Below, one piece after another: positions 1 to 6,227 of a stretch of 8,381 nucleotides of DNA (positions within the stretch are counted from its first letter, which is position 1; each line of letters starts with the position of its first letter). Source of the stretch: an uncultured Desulfurellaceae bacterium (GTDB taxonomy: Bacteria; Campylobacterota_A; Desulfurellia; Desulfurellales; Hippeaceae); NCBI GenBank assembly GCA_913056505.1, contig CAJXLZ010000035.1:1-8381 (forward strand), read 5' to 3'. Under the pieces are notes generated by a model, which searched no databases, had not been told where the DNA came from, and was given only the letters and a program-made list of their open reading frames with translations. A program made the translations under genes and the position numbers.

Positions 1-38
1 GTCGTGTCTTCTTATTGTCCAGTGAGTAGGTGGTTACG

Positions 39-115
39 GGGCCCATAGCTCAGTTGGTTAGAGCAGTGGACTCATAATCCATTGGTCCCAGGTTCGAGTC
101 CTGGTGGGCCCACCA
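39..115 (+). tRNA. tRNA with CAU anticodon, probably tRNA-Ile2 (lysidine type)
   Basis: A complete cloverleaf can be folded by eye: a 7-bp acceptor stem (39-45 with 105-111), D stem 48-51/61-64, anticodon stem 66-70/78-82 with one G-U pair, T stem 88-92/100-104, discriminator A at 112 and an encoded CCA at 113-115. The anticodon CAT is at 73-75. G1-C72 is paired, so it is not a standard bacterial initiator tRNA, which has a 1-72 mismatch. The choice is elongator Met or Ile2, in which TilS converts C34 to lysidine to read AUA. Acceptor pairs C4-G69 and C5-G68 are determinants known for E. coli TilS recognition of tRNA-Ile2, which favours Ile2; this identity is inference. The 38 bases before it hold no clear promoter, so transcription probably starts outside the window. 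Confidence 0.95.
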
Positions 116-125
116 TTTTTTATTA

Positions 126-890
126 ATGACTGTTGATGAAGTAATTGATGTATTAGAAGCATATTTTCCTTTATCCTTACAAGAAGGTTGGGACAATTCC
201 GGTCTTCAAATTTCCAAGCAAGATAATATTATAAAAGGTGTGTTGCTATCATTGGATGTTGGCATGAAAACAATAAAAGAAGCTGAAAATAATAACTGCG
301 ATCTCGTTATTGCACATCATCCTCTATTATTTAAATCAATAAAGAAAATATACAGCAGTGTGTATCCTTACAATGTTCTACAGGAAGCCATAAAAAATAA
401 TATCGGCGTTTATGCTTTTCACACCAACCTTGATATTGCAAAAGATGGTTTAAATGACAGGTTATGCAGAATGCTGAAACTGCAAGATGTCAACATCATT
501 GAAAATACTCCTCCCCTTAGAATTGGCGAATTGGAAAAAGCAATACCCTTGAATGAAGCTATAGAATATATAAAAAACAAACTCGGTGTGAGCAGGGTTA
601 AATATACGGGCTACGACAAAAGCATAGTAAAAAAAATAGCGGTATGTTCAGGCAGCTGTGCCGATATGGTATATGAGATTAAAGAAGATTTTGATCTATT
701 TTTAACGGGTGATTTAAAACACCACACGGCATTTTACGCCAAGGAAAGTGGCATAAATATTGTTGATGCAACACACTTCTACACAGAAATATGCTCAAAG
801 CATATTCTTGCGGATATTTTATCCGAAAAACTTAAAAATGTAAAAATAGTTATCAGCAAAAGTGACGAGTTGCCGTGGAAATATAAATAA
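126..890 (+). CDS. Nif3-like (DUF34/YbgI/YqfO) dinuclear metal-centre protein
   Basis: The 254-residue product matches the Nif3/YbgI family over its full usual length (about 250 residues). The N-terminal signature with W22-D-N-x-G-L is present. The expected metal ligands are also there: the HHP motif (H64, H65), D103 in HTNLD, and H217 and E221 in the DATHFYTE segment; a GD-x-KHH motif is at 195-200. Members form toroidal hexamers with two metal ions per subunit. Their cellular role is unsettled, and the common label 'GTP cyclohydrolase 1 type 2 homolog' should not be taken as function. The ATG lies only 10 bases after the tRNA CCA end, with no Shine-Dalgarno sequence, but no in-frame start upstream is available and the family signature begins immediately. 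The zinc-ribbon gene follows after 16 bases, a neighbour pairing I recall from Campylobacterota, so the two are probably co-transcribed. Confidence 0.92.
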   Translation: MTVDEVIDVLEAYFPLSLQEGWDNSGLQISKQDNIIKGVLLSLDVGMKTIKEAENNNCDLVIAHHPLLFKSIKKIYSSVYPYNVLQEAIKNNIGVYAFHTNLDIAKDGLNDRLCRMLKLQDVNIIENTPPLRIGELEKAIPLNEAIEYIKNKLGVSRVKYTGYDKSIVKKIAVCSGSCADMVYEIKEDFDLFLTGDLKHHTAFYAKESGINIVDATHFYTEICSKHILADILSEKLKNVKIVISKSDELPWKYK

Positions 891-893
891 AAC

Positions 894-900
894 AAGGAGG
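894..900 (+). promoter_or_regulatory. strong ribosome binding site that fixes a TTG start
   Basis: AAGGAGG lies six bases before the TTG at 907. It is the best Shine-Dalgarno match in the left half of the window. It sets the start of the zinc-ribbon gene at 907 rather than at the in-frame ATG at 862, which lies inside the preceding gene and lacks such a site. Confidence 0.85.
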
Positions 901-906
901 CTGATT

Positions 907-1623
907 TTGAATCAAGATGTTTATAAACTTTTGGAAGTCCAGAAATTTGACAAACAGATATCAGACTTAGAAAAAAGCATCGAGAATCTACATACAAAAA
1001 TCGATAAGATTGCCGAGGTTATGCTGCAGAGAAAAACGATAATTGAAAAAATGCAATCTGAGCTGAAAGAGATAGAAGAAGATAGGAGTGATAAAAAAGA
1101 ACTTTTGAATGATGCCGTGGAAAGATTAAAAAAATTGGATATAAAAATCAATGAAGCAACATCCGAAAAGCAATTGAAGGCAATTAATACAGAAATAGAG
1201 ATAGCTAAAACCAACGAAATCACATTAAAAGAAAAAATTGAATCTTTAGATGAACAGATAGATGTAAAATTTAAAGAAACTTCATCTAAGCAGGAAAAAT
1301 ATGAACAGTTAGAAAAAGCCAAAAATGATTATGAAAATAAATATTTAAAAGAAAAGAAAGATATAGACGATAAAATAAAAATAATAAATAAAGAAAAAAC
1401 AAAATTATTTGAAAGTATAGACCACACGTTGCTTGCCAAATATAATAAAATCAACAGATGGGCAAAGGGCACAGCCATTGTTCCGGTAAAATCGGGTGCA
1501 TGTTGTGGATGTTTTATGAAAGTCACGCCACAGACACTTGTAATGATGGAAGAGACAGAAGAGGTAGTCTATTGTCCAAATTGCGGACGCATACTTATAA
1601 AGGAAAAAGATGAAGAGCCTTGA
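907..1623 (+). CDS. coiled-coil C4 zinc-ribbon protein, COG1579 (HP0958/FlgZ relative)
   Basis: The product is 238 residues when started at the TTG codon. Residues about 8-185 are charged and heptad-like, rich in E, K, I and L, as expected for the long antiparallel coiled-coil hairpin of this family. The C-terminus carries a zinc ribbon with C199-x2-C202 and C223-x2-C226 (CPNCG), plus an extra C200. The characterised relative, H. pylori HP0958 (FlgZ), binds and stabilises RpoN (sigma-54), binds flaA mRNA and is needed for flagella. Orthology here is inferred from architecture and the adjacent Nif3-type gene. A probable sigma-54 promoter before flgF in this window fits a link to flagellar control, but relatives in non-flagellated bacteria show that the family is broader. 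The 3' end overlaps the RNase HI gene by 14 bases. An ATG at 862 would add 15 unlikely residues. Confidence 0.88.
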   Translation: MNQDVYKLLEVQKFDKQISDLEKSIENLHTKIDKIAEVMLQRKTIIEKMQSELKEIEEDRSDKKELLNDAVERLKKLDIKINEATSEKQLKAINTEIEIAKTNEITLKEKIESLDEQIDVKFKETSSKQEKYEQLEKAKNDYENKYLKEKKDIDDKIKIINKEKTKLFESIDHTLLAKYNKINRWAKGTAIVPVKSGACCGCFMKVTPQTLVMMEETEEVVYCPNCGRILIKEKDEEP

Positions 1624-2140
1624 GTTCTTTAAAGCCTTATTAAAACTCGGATCCATAGAGCAAGTTATAATAAACAATCCTGAGTTGAAAACATCTGATG
1701 TTATTAAATTTTTTGATGAAATATTTAACTGCCTAAAACAGGATAAACAGAGCACCTATGAACTCTATACTGACGGCGCCTCAAAAGGCAACCCTGGATT
1801 AAGCGGGATTGGATATGTAATAAAGAAAAATGGTGTAGTCGTAGACGAAACTTGCAAATCTATCGGCGTAGCGACAAATAACATAGCAGAATACACAGCG
1901 TTGATAGAGGGACTAAAAAAACTGCTTGATCTTAAAATAAAATCAATCAATGTATACAGTGACTCAGAGTTGATGGTCAAGCAGATAAATGGCGAATATC
2001 AAGTTAAAAACAGCAAAATCAAACCTTTATATGCACAAGTCAAAGATTTAGCTAATCAATTTGACTATTTTTCAATCTCCCATATACCAAGAGAAAAAAA
2101 TAGGTTAGCCGACAAGCTATCCAAAGAAGCAGCCAAATAA
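1610..2140 (+). CDS. rnhA: ribonuclease HI family protein with N-terminal extension
   Basis: This 176-residue protein cleaves the RNA strand of RNA-DNA hybrids by two-metal catalysis. The RNase H fold spans about 49-176 and has all four acidic catalytic residues: D55 in YTDGASKGNPG, E94 in NIAEY, D118 in YSDSEL and D168 in NRLADKL; H158 is the likely accessory histidine. The segment after D118 (GEYQVKNSKIKPLY) is the short version seen in YpdQ-like and archaeal RNases HI, which lack the basic handle of the E. coli enzyme. About 48 residues precede the domain, probably helical; they do not resemble the N-terminal hybrid-binding domain of eukaryotic RNases H1, and their role is unknown to me. 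The ATG lies inside the 3' end of the zinc-ribbon gene, with AGGA five bases before it, suggesting translational coupling. The stop is two bases from the convergent tonB-like stop. Confidence 0.93.
   Translation: MKSLEFFKALLKLGSIEQVIINNPELKTSDVIKFFDEIFNCLKQDKQSTYELYTDGASKGNPGLSGIGYVIKKNGVVVDETCKSIGVATNNIAEYTALIEGLKKLLDLKIKSINVYSDSELMVKQINGEYQVKNSKIKPLYAQVKDLANQFDYFSISHIPREKNRLADKLSKEAAK
2094..2122 (-). terminator. likely intrinsic terminator of the tonB-like gene, inside the RNase HI gene
   Basis: Read on the minus strand, 2122-2116 pairs with 2109-2103 (seven positions, one central mismatch) around a 6-base loop, and is followed by TA and seven T residues (2100-2094). It lies about 20 bases past the tonB-like stop codon. 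On the plus strand the hairpin has no T run, so it would act only on minus-strand transcripts. It overlaps the codon for catalytic D168 of RNase HI. Confidence 0.55.
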
Positions 2141-2142
2141 TA

Positions 2143-3027
2143 TTACTCAACATAATAATTCACAAGTTTATATTCAAAAGTAGCATATATGTTTAATCTA
2201 TCCAAGTGAAATCTATCGGGCAGTTTCGGAAAAGGGGCTGCATCTTTTATAGCCTGCATAGCCGCATCATCCAATATCTTTGACCCGCTGGATCTCACCA
2301 GAGATAACCTGCATAAACTGCCGTCTTTGGATATGCTAAAATATACAAGCAATCGTCCCTGTATGCCATTTTCTCTTGCATCCTGCGGATATATCCAAAC
2401 ATTCTGCACCTTATCCTTTATATGTTTCATATACGATGCATATTTAATAGATTGAGTGCCAATAGTGACAGTCGCTTCTTTGGATGCATGCTTATAAGCA
2501 TATTCCTTTGATGCGCCGCCTGTAAATCCGTTTATATTTTTATTGCCCAATACACTATTTTTATTGAACAGCCCTCCGCTTAATTTAAAAATGGGTTTGC
2601 TTTTATGAGTTTTATATTTTTTCTCAGGCATACTTTTTTTGTGTATTGCCAAGCCATGCATTTTAGATTTTTGTACCGCTGCAAGTTTTTCTTTTGCTTT
2701 TCTTAACTTTTTTTGATTTTGTTTGGGTATGTGCACCTTAGATACAGATTTCTTCGGGATTTCTGTGGTCATTTTCATAGGAATTTTCTCTTTAATGCTA
2801 TGTATTTTTGCCTGCCCTGCCCTGTTTATATTGGCTGCTATTTTATGTTTTTCCCTATGTGCCTCTATTTTTTGCTCTTTTTTAGGAAGATTTATTATAT
2901 CAACGCTATAAACGGGATTATGTTTTAGATAGTGATGTTTATTTGACAATACTATAGAAAATATTACAGTTGCAATAATATGTATCAATAGAGATAAAAT
3001 TAAAGACATTAAAAACAATCTTTTCAT
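2143..3027 (-). CDS. tonB: TonB-like energy transducer with Lys-rich periplasmic spacer
   Basis: The 294-residue protein has a short cytoplasmic start (MKR), one membrane segment at about 5-28, a long Lys/His-rich hydrophilic spacer (about 45-145), a Gly/Asn-containing stretch (150-175) and a C-terminal TonB domain at about 195-288. That domain shows WIYP (211-214), GIQG, the V-x-F-x-I-x-K-DG strand, a SSG-x3-LDDAA helix, PFPKLP and a final Y-x-TFEYKL strand. In the membrane segment S12-x3-H16 matches the S-x3-H motif that TonB and TolA use with ExbB-ExbD or TolQ-TolR. TonB carries proton-motive energy to outer-membrane receptors. The spacer is basic rather than Pro-rich as in E. coli TonB, and no exbB/exbD or receptor gene is visible here. 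TolA is an alternative, but the C-terminal domain fits TonB better. No good ribosome binding site precedes ATG 3027; Met7 is a possible alternative start. Confidence 0.85.
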   Translation of the reverse strand: MKRLFLMSLILSLLIHIIATVIFSIVLSNKHHYLKHNPVYSVDIINLPKKEQKIEAHREKHKIAANINRAGQAKIHSIKEKIPMKMTTEIPKKSVSKVHIPKQNQKKLRKAKEKLAAVQKSKMHGLAIHKKSMPEKKYKTHKSKPIFKLSGGLFNKNSVLGNKNINGFTGGASKEYAYKHASKEATVTIGTQSIKYASYMKHIKDKVQNVWIYPQDARENGIQGRLLVYFSISKDGSLCRLSLVRSSGSKILDDAAMQAIKDAAPFPKLPDRFHLDRLNIYATFEYKLVNYYVE

Positions 3028-3102
3028 AGAATGTCATAATATACAAAAAACAGAAAAAAACAAAAAATCAGGGATATAACTGTATGCTTTTAATTTTTAA
3101 GA

Positions 3103-3130
3103 ACTATAAATATATTGTATTTATCGTAAA
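3103..3130 (-). promoter_or_regulatory. candidate sigma-70-type promoter for the tonB-like gene
   Basis: On the minus strand TTTACG (3130-3125) and TATAGT (3108-3103) are 16 bases apart. Start of transcription would be near 3096, giving a leader of about 70 bases with three long T runs (about 3068-3044). The gap between ubiB and the tonB-like gene shows no convincing terminator. The local base composition is very AT-rich, so chance matches are likely. Confidence 0.4.
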
Positions 3131-3140
3131 TTTTCTTAAT

Positions 3141-4763
3141 TTAAAGTTTTTTATCTGCGTGCCAAATGCCTATACCCAAAATAATCACAATCAGCAAACC
3201 TATGATTAAATATAAAGATATACCGCACACCTTAGGTCCCACACCATTTGACACCAGCATACCTGCTGCAATAATAACTGCGCTCATAACCAAACTTATG
3301 CCGATTTGACGTGCGACATAACGAATGGTATTTATCATTTTATCAAGATGAAAAACATCTATACTTACTTGAACCTTGCCGTCTTCAAGAGATGTAAAAA
3401 TATTTCTAAAGACTACGGGTAGTTTCTTGGCTGCAAACAGGTAATTCGCATTAGGTTTTAGCAGCGCTTTGTATATCCTGAAAGGGGAATAGTACTTTCT
3501 CGCAAAGCGTTTAAAATAGGGTTTTGCCACCTTAACAAAATTAAATTCCGGATAAAAATCCCTGCCTACACCATCTGCTATGGCAATCGCGCGCAGCAGG
3601 GATGAACTGCTTCTTACAATGTTTATCTTATGTTTTCTCAATACACCAAGCACATCATGCAGCATATCAGACAGATGCATTTTATTTAGAGGCAATGAAT
3701 GGTATATACTGATTAATTCAGCTATATCACTTTTTAACTCGCTTTTATTAACCTCTTGCTTAGATTTGGAAAAATTCTCTATTGCCTGAAGCATCCTATC
3801 TTCATCCTGCTCTATAAAACCCGATATCATCTCTATTAAATTAAGCTTGTCATCCTCCGCAATTCTCCCAACCATGCCAAAATCAATATAACAGATCTTT
3901 CCATCTTCCATTATTATAATATTGCCCGGATGAGGGTCGGCATGAAACATACCAACATCAAATATTTGATACCAGAAAACTTTTGCGCCATATTCCGATA
4001 TCTTTTTCAGGTCAAAGCCCTTTTCTATTAGCAGTTGTTTATTCGTAGCTTTATAACCAAAAATATATTCCATAGTCAGAACATGCCTGTTTGTATATTC
4101 CCAATAAACACGCGGTATATAAACATTTTCAAAGTTTTTAAGATTATTTTTAAATGTTTCTATAGAGTGCGCCTCTATATCGTAATTTATTTCCCTCTTA
4201 ATTGTTTTTTCAAACTCTTTTATCAAAGGATATATTTCAAAGTGAAAAACATCCCTAACCCTGTCATTAATTAGCGATCCTATCTGTTTAAGAAGAAGCA
4301 GATCACCGTCTATTATCTCTTCTATATTAGGCCGTTGAATTTTTACTGCAACATATTCACCACTTTTTAGACGTGCTTTGTGCACCTGTCCCAAAGAAGC
4401 ACTGGCTTCGGGTATTTTGTTAAATTCATCAAAGATTTCATCAATGGGTTTTTTGAAGTTAGTCTCTACTATTTTTTTAACATCATCAAAACTGAACGGT
4501 TCAACCTCATCCTGCAATTTTTTCAGCTCTTTAACAAAAGTAATCGGTAAAATGCTCTCTTGCGTGCTTAAAAGCTGTCCGAATTTTACAAATGTAGGGC
4601 CTAATTCTTCTAACATTTTCCGAAATCTAAATGCCGCCGTATGTTCATCTATCTGTTTAAATAGTCTACTTTTTGTGTGTTTTATGAACTCTCCGAGTCC
4701 ATATCTTATAACTATTTGTGATATTTGTCTGATTCTTTTTATGCTATGATGCTTTATACCCAT
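3141..4763 (-). CDS. ubiB: UbiB/AarF (ABC1) atypical kinase-like membrane protein
   Basis: This 540-residue protein belongs to the UbiB/ABC1/COQ8 family of protein-kinase-like ATPases associated with quinone biosynthesis in the membrane. Signatures in order are: the KxGQ motif K60-FGQ63, the Ala/Ser-rich loop in place of a Gly-rich loop (A120-SASLGQ126), nucleotide-site lysine K141 in VAVKIQRP, E191 in the EINYDIEA helix, the catalytic-loop block HADPHPGN (274-281) and metal-binding D294 in IDFG. Two C-terminal membrane segments lie at about 486-507 and 514-533, as usual in the family. Length is normal (about 540-550). It starts one base after the ubiX stop and is surely in the same transcript. 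The precise substrate is unknown for the family. If this organism makes menaquinone only, the classic ubiquinone role would not apply; the window cannot settle that. Confidence 0.93.
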   Translation of the reverse strand: MGIKHHSIKRIRQISQIVIRYGLGEFIKHTKSRLFKQIDEHTAAFRFRKMLEELGPTFVKFGQLLSTQESILPITFVKELKKLQDEVEPFSFDDVKKIVETNFKKPIDEIFDEFNKIPEASASLGQVHKARLKSGEYVAVKIQRPNIEEIIDGDLLLLKQIGSLINDRVRDVFHFEIYPLIKEFEKTIKREINYDIEAHSIETFKNNLKNFENVYIPRVYWEYTNRHVLTMEYIFGYKATNKQLLIEKGFDLKKISEYGAKVFWYQIFDVGMFHADPHPGNIIIMEDGKICYIDFGMVGRIAEDDKLNLIEMISGFIEQDEDRMLQAIENFSKSKQEVNKSELKSDIAELISIYHSLPLNKMHLSDMLHDVLGVLRKHKINIVRSSSSLLRAIAIADGVGRDFYPEFNFVKVAKPYFKRFARKYYSPFRIYKALLKPNANYLFAAKKLPVVFRNIFTSLEDGKVQVSIDVFHLDKMINTIRYVARQIGISLVMSAVIIAAGMLVSNGVGPKVCGISLYLIIGLLIVIILGIGIWHADKKL

Positions 4764-4764
4764 T

Positions 4765-5319
4765 TTAACCTGTCCATTTTTTATAAAGGCTATTGTTTAT
4801 GCCGATCAGATCTAAGATCCTGCCAACAATAAAATCAACAATATCATCTATTGATTCAGGATGATTATAAAACGCAGGATTCGGCGGAACAATAAGCGCA
4901 CCTGCTTTAGAAAGTGTAAGCATATTCGCCAAATGAATCTGAGAAAACGGCGTTTCCCGCGGCACAATGATAAGTTTTCTATTCTCCTTTAGAGCAACAT
5001 CAGCACATCGCGAAAGCAGAGAATCCGCATATCCATTCGCTATGGCAGACAGGGTTTTCATAGAGCAGGGAACAATAATGCAGGCGTCTATCTTAAATGA
5101 CCCGCTGGCAATTAAGGAATGCATATCTTCATTATGAAAATACTTTACACTGTTTGACGCAATAAAATCAAAAAAATCCTCATTTAACTCACTCTTAAAT
5201 ATTTCTATAGCATATTTAGACGCTGTAACGTAGAGTTCATGCTTGTTATGCAGATATTCTATCAACCTTTTTGCATAGATGGCACCACTTGCACCGCTTA
5301 TGCCTATGGCTATTTTCAT
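4765..5319 (-). CDS. ubiX: UbiX flavin prenyltransferase (prenyl-FMN synthase)
   Basis: The 184-residue product makes prenylated FMN, the cofactor of UbiD-type decarboxylases, from reduced FMN and dimethylallyl phosphate. It carries the flavin-binding GISGASG motif (6-12), the PCSMKTLSAIA-x-G block from 84, the R121-ETP segment, LANMLTLSKAGA with PPNPAFY (to Y151), and the end block DDIVDFIVGRILD followed by LYKKW. The length is typical. Its ATG overlaps the flgA stop as ATGA (5316-5319), so translation is coupled to flgA, and ubiB follows after one base. UbiD partners act in ubiquinone synthesis and also in the futalosine menaquinone route, where a UbiX-like protein is called MqnM. No ubiD-like gene is in the window. 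Confidence 0.95.
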   Translation of the reverse strand: MKIAIGISGASGAIYAKRLIEYLHNKHELYVTASKYAIEIFKSELNEDFFDFIASNSVKYFHNEDMHSLIASGSFKIDACIIVPCSMKTLSAIANGYADSLLSRCADVALKENRKLIIVPRETPFSQIHLANMLTLSKAGALIVPPNPAFYNHPESIDDIVDFIVGRILDLIGINNSLYKKWTG

Positions 5320-6227
5320 TCAACGAGCACCCTTTTATTGCCCACAACAATAGCGCTGACAACCCTTTTGGAATGTGGATACATAATTTTTATTATATCG
5401 TTATTATATCCTCTTTGCAAGGCTTTAGCTGTAGTATGAATTTTTACATTTCCTATTTCAACACATACACTGAGCAAATCCCCGTATTTTACCAATATTC
5501 TCTTTTTTGTATTTGATAATGTGAAAAAAGAGTTCTTTTTTATATTTGATGCAGCAACAGTTCCGACAATAGCATTCAGCGAAGTGATTGATGTTGGCAA
5601 AGCATGATCTACGCTGACAAATTTTATATCATTTCTTTTAATAACGCTGCCGTATCTGATATCACGTGCAGCCACGGGAACAAGAGTGCTGATAGATATT
5701 TTTGCACTAATACCTACATTGCGGTATATTTTACCGTTTTTTACTGCAGCTATATTTATAAACACATATCTATTATTTTTATGTATATTTTTTATCTTTA
5801 ATTTGTAATGGTAATATGGCAAGATTATAGGCATTTTGCTTATAAATAGAATGTGTGTCAATCCTGTGAGGCGCACTACATCCTTTTTAGTTATCAAAAA
5901 TCTTTTACGTTTTACAGTGACATTTCCGCCACACACCTTAAATTTATATCCTTTATCCCTCAAGACAGACTGAATGTCATTTTTATGCAACATCAATGTT
6001 TGTGATATTGAAGGAGAGATTGCTATTGCAAGGTTAGACAAAATCTGCGGGTATTTTGTAGATACATCACTTAGAAAAACCCTATTTTTATCTACAATTG
6101 CCCTATTTTTTAATATAATGTCGCAACTAAAAACATAATTTATAAAAACAAAAAGACTAACGCTTGAGATTATTAGCAGTCTGAAGCATCTCATCGCTTG
6201 TTTGAATAGCCTTTGAATTGGTTTCAT
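5316..6227 (-). CDS. flgA: FlgA, periplasmic chaperone for flagellar P-ring assembly
   Basis: FlgA assists FlgI P-ring assembly around the rod in the periplasm. The C-terminal half is a typical FlgA SAF region: about 182-243 (VPVAARDIRYGSVIKRNDI, then AIVGTVAASNIKKNSF) and a final domain 244-303 with VKYGD, T-x-AKALQRGYNNDIIKI and the S-x-RVVSAIV strand. The N-terminus has a basic region, a hydrophobic stretch at about 17-33 and a probable signal-peptidase I site after S34 (VFS/C). Two starts are possible. ATG 6227 has GAGG a few bases upstream and overlaps flgG by 71 bases; ATG 6194 (Met12) gives a more standard signal peptide with a 38-base overlap. I keep 6227 because of the better ribosome binding site, with low certainty. 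The stop overlaps the ubiX start. The usual neighbours flgH and flgI are not adjacent. Confidence 0.88.
   Translation of the reverse strand: MKPIQRLFKQAMRCFRLLIISSVSLFVFINYVFSCDIILKNRAIVDKNRVFLSDVSTKYPQILSNLAIAISPSISQTLMLHKNDIQSVLRDKGYKFKVCGGNVTVKRKRFLITKKDVVRLTGLTHILFISKMPIILPYYHYKLKIKNIHKNNRYVFINIAAVKNGKIYRNVGISAKISISTLVPVAARDIRYGSVIKRNDIKFVSVDHALPTSITSLNAIVGTVAASNIKKNSFFTLSNTKKRILVKYGDLLSVCVEIGNVKIHTTAKALQRGYNNDIIKIMYPHSKRVVSAIVVGNKRVLVE

Noticed and set aside
1..38. Possible end of an upstream gene or RNA
   Set aside because: All three forward frames soon reach stops and no structure or family pattern could be recognised in so few bases.
116..121. T6 run after the tRNA as a full terminator
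   Set aside because: The nif3-like start follows directly with no room for another promoter, so complete termination would leave that gene without an obvious transcript.
862..906. ATG at 862 as start of the zinc-ribbon protein, adding 15 residues
   Set aside because: It lies within the Nif3-type gene with no ribosome site. The TTG at 907 has AAGGAGG at ideal spacing, and the family signature begins there.
921..1755. Minus-strand open frames opposite the zinc-ribbon gene
   Set aside because: They have no family resemblance or ribosome site, and Phe/Ser/Leu-rich composition, as expected for the reverse of a Lys/Glu-rich coiled coil.
3044..3068. T runs on the minus strand between ubiB and the tonB-like gene as an intrinsic terminator for ubiB
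   Set aside because: No stable GC-containing hairpin precedes them; only weak AT stems and a 3-bp pairing were found.
4035..4749. Plus-strand open frames opposite ubiB
   Set aside because: The minus-strand frame is an intact UbiB with all kinase-like motifs; the opposite frames are shadows without recognisable features.
5316..6227. FlgA as a lipoprotein, because a Cys follows the signal peptide
   Set aside because: The residues before the Cys (YVFS) fit the lipobox poorly, with Phe at -2, and FlgA proteins are normally soluble periplasmic chaperones.
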